Origin: JBGRPZ01 sp041725955
GTDB taxonomy: Bacteria; Bacteroidota; Bacteroidia; Bacteroidales; JBGRPZ01
Assembly (NCBI GenBank): GCA_041725955.1
Contig: JBGRQE010000007.1
Coordinates: 1 to 64,000, forward strand
DNA: 64,000 bases
Direction: 5' to 3'
Under the pieces are notes generated by a model. The model saw only the letters and a program-made list of their open reading frames with translations. It was not told the origin of the DNA and searched no databases. The position numbers and the translations under genes are program-made. Positions 45,101 through 52,246 of the stretch are shown in pieces. Position 1 is the stretch's first letter. The number at the start of each line of letters is the position of its first letter.

Positions 45101-48100
45101 ATTATTTCTTGAATATACTTCTTCAGAATACGATTTACTCCCTCTAGCTTCACCTTATCATCCTGAATATTCCCGCTTGCAGGAATAGCCAAAATCTTCA
45201 TTCTACTTGGAGAGAACAATAAGTCTTCCATCTCGATAAGAATCTCACGCATGGTGTGATACTCTTCTGGATTATCGAGGATATAGTGATTAGGCTGGAA
45301 GTTTTTCTTATTCTGGATATACTTCAATAAGGTTGCTTTACTATATCGGGCTGCAATCTTATTGAAATCTACATTTCTAAGCTGAGGGATTCTTTTGTAA
45401 ACATGTGCCAAAAGATGTTCATAGATCTTGGTAAATGCTCTACTATTGATAAACTCTTCGATATTAGCACATTCGCCTATGTTTCCCTGGAACTCAAATA
45501 CCGAATTCTTAGAATCTTGAACTGCATTGATGCTTACACCCGATGCCTTTGGCGATGCATGATACAACGCACGTATATTATTAATCTTAAGGGAAGGTTC
45601 TTCGTCCTTCACATTATATACGATAGACTTATAATCTTTGATTAACTGTCGAACAAAATGACGAGGGTTTTCAAAGCCAAATAGCTGTTCGAGCAATTCA
45701 ACAGACTCTCTTTCTTTATTATCTTCCTTATTTCTCAATTCCTGGAATTGCTCCCAATAGTCGATAAATAAGTGCAGTGAATTGGCAAAATCCTGATCGT
45801 AATAATCATAGCTTTTTGTGCTACCCTGAATATAGCCTCCCAATGAAAAACGTACCATTCCTGTTGGGTAAGGCAACACAGCAATACCTCTGTATCTTGC
45901 CAGTGCAATACAGAAATAGTTAAGATCGGTAAATGAATCTAAGTTTGTAAGTGATATATTAAAAAGATAAGAACCATCTGAAGGCACTACTTCAAAGCCA
46001 TTAGACTCTTCCTTCTCAATAATTTGAGCGGCGATCTTCTTTATTCTGTTTAGTCGATTATTCGCTTCGCTTCTGAATAAACGATTCATGCGGTAATAAC
46101 TCAATCCTGAGCTAACTCTCGACTGATAATATGCAAAATAAGGCTTTCCTCTATACTTAAAGTCATCGGGAATTCCTAAAACATCTAATTGATCAAGATG
46201 AAGCAATTCGTCTAATAAGAACAAATGCAGAGGGCTACCTTCAAAACCAGCAATACACTTATCTTTTATACACAATGCTTCTTCATCGATAAGGAATTGC
46301 AATATAGTCTTCCTGATTTTCTGACGCGATGCATCTGTAGGTAGTTCACAATCTAAACGATCTTTTACACGCTTAGCCTGTTGTGCAATCTTCAGGCTAT
46401 TGTTTATTAGATATAAGGAACAGGTGTTTCCTGTATACGAACGATTGCTTTGTCTGATATATCTAACAAAGTCGTGACGTGCAGGAGTCGCAGCCATAGC
46501 ACCAAGCCTATCGCCAGTAGCACCCAAGTTCTTTGTCGTACTAACAGAAGACACAGCCGAGATCTGACCTAAGTTTCCAATATTATTAAATATATATCGG
46601 GATATGGTTCTCCATTTTGGCTCATTAGAATCTTTAACCTTCACCGAATCATTATAAGCCTCATCCAATAGAAGCGTAATCTTGGTTTGATTCAGGAACT
46701 GCAAAAATCGGATAAGTGGCTCGGTATTAAAGTCGCTAAAACCTGATGGATTAGACGGGTCATTGATAATAATGGTTGTATTATCACAGAATGCATCCCA
46801 TAGGTTACCACTATCGTCAAACAGTTGTAATGATGCTTTTATACGATTTAGTTTACGTATTAAGCGATCGTAATCTATACGACCACTCTTTTGCAATGGT
46901 GTTTGCAAGTCGAATGGGTTTATATCAAAACGATCTTCCGGGAAAAGGTCGGTATATTCCCAAGCCAGATTTTCATTATAAATTATATAAGGCTTAGGTT
47001 TTTCGTTATGACTCATCAGCAAGTCGCGAATAATCATCTGAACATCATCGGCAATAGATGTTTTTTCGCTATTACTTAGGTTACTAAAGAACTCTCGTAC
47101 AATCTCTTTTTCACCACTCTTAAGCAGGTTATATTCATGCTCTACACCCAAATCGATAATCAGGTTTTTAAAGCGTCCTACTGAGTCTGAAATATTATCT
47201 CTTTTCTTTAAATAGTCTTGATATTTCTCGAGGAATAGGTTAATCCCAAAGTTTTTATGAAAGTGATTGTGTAAAGTTCGTTTATAGTTACTGGGCAGCA
47301 CTTTTGATATTACCTTACATTTATGTGCCACCTTTTCGCTTACTCCATTTATACTTCTATGCAACAACCATTTTCCGTATGATCGGATTTGATTTCGCCC
47401 CCCTCCTTCAGTAATAGTAACCATTTCTAAAGCAGGATTCTTAGAATAGAAATAGGAAGCCATACGATCTTCAAACTCCTTAACCATTTCTTTTGCCTGA
47501 TTATGCAAATCGGACACATCACGAGTAGATTCAAGGAAATTCAGGAAGTCGACAAACTTCTCAAGTGTATATTTATCCTTAAGCAACTGACGGGTAAATT
47601 CGTCTAGTCTGTATAAAGCAATAATCCGATTTTTATCCTTACTATTGCCAAGTTTAGACTTTTTAAGCTCGTCGAGTTCTTTCTTATAAGAATCTATCTT
47701 TTTCTCGATTTTTACCTTAAACTCATCAAGATATATATGATTGACATTTTCAAGAACCAATCGGATATTCAACTGAGTATTGGCAGGAGCACCTAGCTTT
47801 TTTGTATGTGCCTTGTTTAGGGTATTGATTACTTTGTTATGTAAACAAAATACCAATGAGGTGTTAGACCTACGCGATTCATTAGAATCGTCAACAATAA
47901 TTAATCGGGTAAGATATGGGTACCATTTTCGGGCAGCGAGTAAGCTTTTGCGCATATGTTTTACCTTAACAATAAACACACTACTGCTGTCTTCCTGCAT
48001 CATCTCTAGTAGATGGTCTTCGTTCATATCGCCCGAATAATCTACAACCTTTACACTGTGTTTGGTAAATACCTCTTCGCTAATCAGTTCAACTGCTGTA

Positions 48101-48783
48101 TCGGAATTGCCACTTACCACAGTACGAATTAATCCGTTTAAACCTTTAAAGTTTACAGTCCACTCGGTGCGATGCAAGAAATCTTTCTTTTCGGCAGCAG
48201 TGGTATAATGCAAACTTTGATGAATCAACTGATTCAAGGCATCCATAAAATAATTCCAGTGGGCCTCATCAATATCTTCATTAATACCTATTACATCTCG
48301 AAACTTACGCAGATTTTTTGTGCTATCGCCCAGTAAAATCTTCGACATAAAGTTAATATGGTAGGCTGTAACAGGTGGAGTACCGACAGAATAGTCGGGT
48401 ATAGTTTTTATATTTTTTAGCTTGTTTGATTTCTTGACGGACACCAACTCCTGGTCAAGAATTTTATTTACGTTGTCAACAAAAACCCTGCGGGCACTAT
48501 TAAAACGGAAAGCCTTTGAATCTTCATGCGGGTGAAGCATAAGACTTACCGAAATATAACCCGGAATATTCTCCTTAAACTGCTGTATGTATTTACCAAT
48601 GGCAGCTTCGTTTCGAGCAAGATCAACAGGCTCGTCGTAACAAAGTTTCACAAAGTTACTAAGGGAATCGAATATATGCTTGGGTAAGAATGTCTCTGCT
48701 CTTTCTCCTAATGATTTAAACAGATCGATAAAGTCATAAGCCTCTTGAGGTAACTCTCTTAAGGGATTCTCGTTAAAAGTCAT
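42118..48783 (-). CDS. Giant fusion: class I/II PLP aminotransferase-like domain plus HPrK/PEPCK-like P-loop domain
   Basis: 2221 residues from ATG 48783; the frame extends to a TTG at 48837, less likely. The N-terminal third includes Rossmann-like and coiled segments. The central part (about 600-960) is a fold-type I aminotransferase: NDPSNPSG (about 674), LLLDEAYND (about 706) and STTKNLGATGDRLG with the Schiff-base lysine predicted at Lys751. A long helical linker (about 960-1640) follows. Around 1680 comes VDGDSGVGKSE, a Walker A of the HPr kinase/PEPCK type (Lys1688), then KLIAGDMFHVFQDEQGQLYG. The tail is Lys-rich. No signal peptide or membrane segment, so a large cytosolic protein. It is monocistronic with its own terminator. 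The two activities are inferred from motifs; substrates are unknown. Confidence 0.75.
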   Translation of the reverse strand: MTFNENPLRELPQEAYDFIDLFKSLGERAETFLPKHIFDSLSNFVKLCYDEPVDLARNEAAIGKYIQQFKENIPGYISVSLMLHPHEDSKAFRFNSARRVFVDNVNKILDQELVSVKKSNKLKNIKTIPDYSVGTPPVTAYHINFMSKILLGDSTKNLRKFRDVIGINEDIDEAHWNYFMDALNQLIHQSLHYTTAAEKKDFLHRTEWTVNFKGLNGLIRTVVSGNSDTAVELISEEVFTKHSVKVVDYSGDMNEDHLLEMMQEDSSSVFIVKVKHMRKSLLAARKWYPYLTRLIIVDDSNESRRSNTSLVFCLHNKVINTLNKAHTKKLGAPANTQLNIRLVLENVNHIYLDEFKVKIEKKIDSYKKELDELKKSKLGNSKDKNRIIALYRLDEFTRQLLKDKYTLEKFVDFLNFLESTRDVSDLHNQAKEMVKEFEDRMASYFYSKNPALEMVTITEGGGRNQIRSYGKWLLHRSINGVSEKVAHKCKVISKVLPSNYKRTLHNHFHKNFGINLFLEKYQDYLKKRDNISDSVGRFKNLIIDLGVEHEYNLLKSGEKEIVREFFSNLSNSEKTSIADDVQMIIRDLLMSHNEKPKPYIIYNENLAWEYTDLFPEDRFDINPFDLQTPLQKSGRIDYDRLIRKLNRIKASLQLFDDSGNLWDAFCDNTTIIINDPSNPSGFSDFNTEPLIRFLQFLNQTKITLLLDEAYNDSVKVKDSNEPKWRTISRYIFNNIGNLGQISAVSSVSTTKNLGATGDRLGAMAATPARHDFVRYIRQSNRSYTGNTCSLYLINNSLKIAQQAKRVKDRLDCELPTDASRQKIRKTILQFLIDEEALCIKDKCIAGFEGSPLHLFLLDELLHLDQLDVLGIPDDFKYRGKPYFAYYQSRVSSGLSYYRMNRLFRSEANNRLNRIKKIAAQIIEKEESNGFEVVPSDGSYLFNISLTNLDSFTDLNYFCIALARYRGIAVLPYPTGMVRFSLGGYIQGSTKSYDYYDQDFANSLHLFIDYWEQFQELRNKEDNKERESVELLEQLFGFENPRHFVRQLIKDYKSIVYNVKDEEPSLKINNIRALYHASPKASGVSINAVQDSKNSVFEFQGNIGECANIEEFINSRAFTKIYEHLLAHVYKRIPQLRNVDFNKIAARYSKATLLKYIQNKKNFQPNHYILDNPEEYHTMREILIEMEDLLFSPSRMKILAIPASGNIQDDKVKLEGVNRILKKYIQEIMLHFDLPFDQELREPSREEIITTAIQKFQEVTGIPIETLNLRNYIYRYVYKIRSVEGFPNDEFAEQNTGYLTDVITRRIVDVDLPISDKLLYLYLMRNDDSFAMMVIHRLNFLREQIDEYHNEDAKIHAEKVLSHLVPEDLGNIIDFILRKKDIKVPEEDLHKVTQRVVLFLISILNRTKGTSYYDRYVHTLIKVVENKFIRQNSNINQMIQHGVSVFKNFADGNTSLEQWNKGQLKWISDILSKCGVISAEQSVQTHTRIATDAKKREHPFHKVDLIPAEKPSEEKHPDDYLKYLDVKPASSFFVNRLVDFTKHMDNDDYRCKIMRNGLVKELMIFQKSYIKYLTDNFRLMQNEDASLEDIKDFVPDTIMFYGAPEKVISFPKIGYFDIPGPNGNIKTIVTPLRNDIDYFGDIKKPRLQMMNERVKEMGGIPKHGSLFAVELEDGGVFVVEVDGDSGVGKSEMIAALVLKWLRHNLPGIRSVKLIAGDMFHVFQDEQGQLYGIGTEVGDFSRVTDFDPDYIRYYRYLFESSADSNVEDLNSRSTVSGLCDITMPYKIDIMLTASNYAQREAGITRVDNPENFLLYIDSHGERKEKATSQDGPNFQRTLLRYTHLRNIVDVLSTHGNYLDTVLDWVKDKDGIYYLASSYKMMDKVDIEEVVNQIFVGKDFIRKGVCGNLQKVRFDVILNRFICSANDAEGNPLPDFILDRPFFSSLYDSLASTPAGQPFIAEELQMENRLHLLNALKGGKDGKGKGKNVQCGILSTEIGKKGREISGPRKAAEHMSRLIQEVRNANPEFNKSKNAVKNIILKQYPYIFETDVTSNEVWRYNFYLYQHHKMRQATFRRMDFPEQVVDLSHMNGFIAIPKDHGFSPLLITPNLNIELNSFSETYLELMSLPNYPEFAQEFEADTDKLYVAKGYSQETIVNNMIIQLLLLNEYISIEDLPVGRVAEMVNRETIAAAKYAVMQFLNHREKSKVETPEKVDKKPSNKKK

Positions 48784-49193
48784 AGAATTTAGATTTAAAG
48801 CTATTTTGTAGTAAAAGCATAAAACAATGAGTATCAAATACCTTTATGCTCTTTAAGTTTAGGTAGCATTTTTATTCCATTTTATAACGGGAAAATACGG
48901 TTGTTAGGGTGCTAGAGGGGAAATAAAGATACAAAAAAAAGTATAGCCTGCCTGAGTTTAGTTTTGTTTAGTATATAACAGATTAAACCTAGAATTTGAT
49001 TTTAGTACACAGTGCAAAGCTATACTGATCGAACAAGTATGCCCTGAAAACGTTGCAAGCACAGGCTTTATTATATTTTGCTACAAAGTTTTCGTTATTA
49101 AACAAAAGCTCTTATAATTCTTCATTTCGCTTATTAACTTTGGTTTTGAAGTTTCATAAATTGCAGCTTTCTCTATTCACAAATAAGATGCAT
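48784..49193. other. Divergent intergenic region, left part
   Basis: No ORF of note and no full promoter consensus in either direction was found between the giant gene start and the tandem array at 49194. Confidence 0.35.
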
Positions 49194-49278
49194 ATCCAAA
49201 CCCTATACGCAGTTGATCCAAACCCTATACGCATACATACCCAAACCCTATACGCAGTTGATCCAAACCCTATAAGGG
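49194..49278 (+). repeat. Four tandem 22-23-bp repeats upstream of the metallopeptidase-barrel gene
   Basis: CCAAACCCTATA recurs at 49196, 49218, 49241 and 49263, spaced 22, 23 and 22 bp. The units continue with CGCAGTTGAT or CGCATACAT. The last one ends in ACCCTATAAGGGT, a dyad. The array ends 59 nt before the ATG at 49338. Sequence is unrelated to the arrays at 8390 and 18435, but the period is the same. Confidence 0.9.
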
Positions 49279-49337
49279 TATGAATATAAAAGTGAATAAT
49301 TTTCTGCTTAACTTTACACTTTAAAATTTCTTGTACT

Positions 49338-52172
49338 ATGTGCTCAAAACAATGCCCTACTCTATATCTTATACTTCTACTCGTTATTATTCCCTCTTTT
49401 GCCTACTCTCAATTCTTTAGCAGCGGACAAGATCCTGCATCTTACCGTTGGAAAATATTGAAGACAGATAAAGTAAAGGTAATCTACCCCGAGCAAATGT
49501 CGCCTATAGCACAACGTATTGCAAGAAATATACATTTGCTTTCGCCTATTGAAACGGGCGAACTCAACGCTCCTACACCTCGACGCTTTCCTATTATTCT
49601 GCATATGGGTTCGAGCGTTAGTAATGCTTTTGTTTCGTATGCTCCGCGACGAATGGAGTTTTTCCCAGTGCCATCGCAAGATGGGTACGGTCAAAATTGG
49701 TACGATCAACTATCGCTTCATGAATATCGTCATGTAATTCAGCTACAGAAAATGCGCCAGGGTTTAGGAAAAATACTCTATTGGGGCTTCGGACAGCAAG
49801 CCACAGGTGCTCTGTTTGGCGTTTTTGTTCCTCGATGGCTTGCCGAAGGCGATGCCGTAGTCACCGAAAGTGTTTTGTCGAAAACAGGAAGAGCTTCGCA
49901 AGCATCATTTATTCGCACACTGCGCACACAAGTAATTCAACAAGGAATATTCAACTATAATAAAGCTGTATTTGGTTCATATAATAGGTTTGTACCCGAC
50001 CCTTATGTTTTGGGATATCACCTCTGTGTTCTAGGTAGAAATGTTTATGGCAATGAGCTATGGACTAATGTATTTGACCAAATAGGAAGAAATCCATGGA
50101 AACTTAGCCCCTTATCGCGTGGGTTAAAAAAGGTAACGGGACTAACTACCACTCAATACTATAACGAAACCATGAAAGCCCTAAAGCAAAGATGGGAGTT
50201 TGAAAACGGAGAAATCACAAATCCTAATATCACTCATATTCTGCCCAAAGACACCAATACCGAATATGCAAATTACCGGTTTATACACCCGATAAACAAA
50301 CATGCATTCTATGCTCTAAAAGATAATATAGAAGACATTCTTCATATTGTAAAGAATGAAAATGGAAAGGAAACTATTATAGCAACCCCAGGCTATGGCA
50401 CAGTTACCCGCTTCAGCATGGCTCAAAACCTTATATGCTGGAACGAAAGCAGAAACCACCCCCGTTGGAGCAATAAGAACTACTCTGTAGTGAAGATATT
50501 CAATATCGACACCAAAAAATCATATACCATAGGAAAGAAAAAGAGATGGTATGCCCCTTGTTTAAGTAAAGATGCAAAATGGCTTATAGCCACTCAGGTT
50601 GAAGACGGAAACCTATATTCAATTATCGTATACAGCCTTGAGCAAAAAAGAATTATCTATAAGCTAAAGTCTGCCCAAAACTTATTCTACCAATATCCAT
50701 GTATCTCAGACGACAAATCGAAAATTGCTGCCGTAACCTATATCAACGAGAATAAAAGAATCGTAGAGTTTAAGCTGCCCAGCGGAGGTATGGACTTCTT
50801 ATTTACAGCAGGCTTCACAGATATAAACTACCCTGCCTACGATAGAAACAACCTATTTTTTGTAGCCAACTACAATGGGCTCGAAAACATATATTACTAT
50901 AATCGTATAGATAATCATATCGACCAAATTACCTACGAAAACTTTGGTGCTACCTATCCCTTTGCCACCTCCAACCGCCTATTCTTTTCGCGTTATGATG
51001 CCAAAGGTTTTGCTCCGGTTTTTATAGAAAGAAAAGATATTCACAAAACACCGCTCAAAGATATAAATAGAGTTACATTCGACCTATCGGAAGAAATTAG
51101 ATTAAACACAGACACCCCACTCAATCAGGAATTAGACACCACTTTTGTCGAAAAGAAATATAATCGCCTATGGAATCTGTTTAATATCCATAGTTGGGCT
51201 CCTATATATATAAGCGGAATTAGTCAGGAAGCAGGTATAGGAGCATCAATCCTATCGCAAAATCTGTTGAGCACCTCAACATTAGAGTTGGGTTATGATT
51301 ATAATTATAATCAGAATAGAGGAAAATGGATCGCAAAATATATATATTCGGGTTGGTATCCTCGTTTAAGCTTCAATTTAGATTATGGCGAACGCTTTGC
51401 AAAGCATTTCTCTTCGTCTAATGGCCGTATTTATCGATTATACTGGAATGAACTAAACTTTAACCCACAAATTAGTATCCCCCTAAATATTACGCATGGA
51501 CCATGGAGCACCTCCATTATTCCATATGCCGGATATGAATATAAAAAGCTCAATTACTTATCTAGAACAGAAGCCAGATACACCTTCAACGAATTGCAAT
51601 CCTATTCGGCACAACTCACCTTTGCCAATCAGTATAAAAGCACTCCTAAAGATTATGCAAGCAAATGGCTACAACGTATAGACCTTGTCTGGAAACAAAG
51701 TCCGGATAATAAAACTCGTTCTGAAATCTATGCTCTAACAGGAAAGTTTGCCTTCCCAGGCATATGGAAGCATCATAGTCTGATTTTATATTCAGGATAT
51801 CAACATAAAGACCTTAACGTTTTCTCTTATTCCGATGTAGTGCTATATCCCAGAGGAATTAGCGATCAGGATAATGATGATTTATTCAGCATACGCACCA
51901 CTTATGGCTTGCCTATAGCATTTCCCAACTGGTCGGTAGGCAAACTACTTTATATGAAACGAATTGAAGGTGCTCTATTCTTTGACTATGCACAAGGAAA
52001 GATTGGCAAATATACAAAAGACTATATGACTACTGGTTTTGAAATCGTAACCGAATCGCACTATCTACGATTCTTTGCCCCTATACAACTGGGCATTCGC
52101 CCGGCATACGATATCCGTGAAAATGAGTTTAGCTTTCAGTTGCTATTTGGCGTGAATTTGTATTCGTATTGA
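49338..52172 (+). CDS. Putative gluzincin metallopeptidase fused to a TolB-like propeller and an outer-membrane beta-barrel
   Basis: 944 residues. Signal peptide (about 1-25), then an MA-clan-like peptidase region (about 40-280): HEYRH at 128-132 fits HExxH (His128, Glu129, His132), and WLAEGDAVVTES offers the third ligand Glu170. A WD40/TolB-like propeller (about 300-590) has repeated strands such as SKDAKWLIATQ and SDDKSKIAAVTY. The C-terminal third (about 620-944) alternates aromatic-rich strands and ends FSFQLLFGVNLYSY, typical of an outer-membrane beta-barrel with a terminal aromatic. Function is inferred: a surface-anchored peptidase or a barrel with a peptidase-like plug. Monocistronic behind a 22-bp repeat array. 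Confidence 0.65.
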   Translation: MCSKQCPTLYLILLLVIIPSFAYSQFFSSGQDPASYRWKILKTDKVKVIYPEQMSPIAQRIARNIHLLSPIETGELNAPTPRRFPIILHMGSSVSNAFVSYAPRRMEFFPVPSQDGYGQNWYDQLSLHEYRHVIQLQKMRQGLGKILYWGFGQQATGALFGVFVPRWLAEGDAVVTESVLSKTGRASQASFIRTLRTQVIQQGIFNYNKAVFGSYNRFVPDPYVLGYHLCVLGRNVYGNELWTNVFDQIGRNPWKLSPLSRGLKKVTGLTTTQYYNETMKALKQRWEFENGEITNPNITHILPKDTNTEYANYRFIHPINKHAFYALKDNIEDILHIVKNENGKETIIATPGYGTVTRFSMAQNLICWNESRNHPRWSNKNYSVVKIFNIDTKKSYTIGKKKRWYAPCLSKDAKWLIATQVEDGNLYSIIVYSLEQKRIIYKLKSAQNLFYQYPCISDDKSKIAAVTYINENKRIVEFKLPSGGMDFLFTAGFTDINYPAYDRNNLFFVANYNGLENIYYYNRIDNHIDQITYENFGATYPFATSNRLFFSRYDAKGFAPVFIERKDIHKTPLKDINRVTFDLSEEIRLNTDTPLNQELDTTFVEKKYNRLWNLFNIHSWAPIYISGISQEAGIGASILSQNLLSTSTLELGYDYNYNQNRGKWIAKYIYSGWYPRLSFNLDYGERFAKHFSSSNGRIYRLYWNELNFNPQISIPLNITHGPWSTSIIPYAGYEYKKLNYLSRTEARYTFNELQSYSAQLTFANQYKSTPKDYASKWLQRIDLVWKQSPDNKTRSEIYALTGKFAFPGIWKHHSLILYSGYQHKDLNVFSYSDVVLYPRGISDQDNDDLFSIRTTYGLPIAFPNWSVGKLLYMKRIEGALFFDYAQGKIGKYTKDYMTTGFEIVTESHYLRFFAPIQLGIRPAYDIRENEFSFQLLFGVNLYSY

Positions 52173-52184
52173 CATCAAAATTAG

Positions 52185-52236
52185 GTAGAGCCGCATTGCA
52201 TGGCGGCTCAATTATCACCATTGCATGCGGCTCTAC
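52185..52236. repeat. REP-like palindrome between convergent genes
   Basis: GTAGAGCCGCAT (52185-52196) is repeated inverted as ATGCGGCTCTAC (52225-52236), 12 bp perfect. A further GGCGGCTC in between can pair with the left arm. The GTAGAG...CTCTAC outline resembles dispersed intergenic palindromes in Bacteroidota and cyanobacteria. T tracts are weak, so it may be a mobile REP element acting as a terminator. Confidence 0.6.
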
Positions 52237-52246
52237 GATATATATT

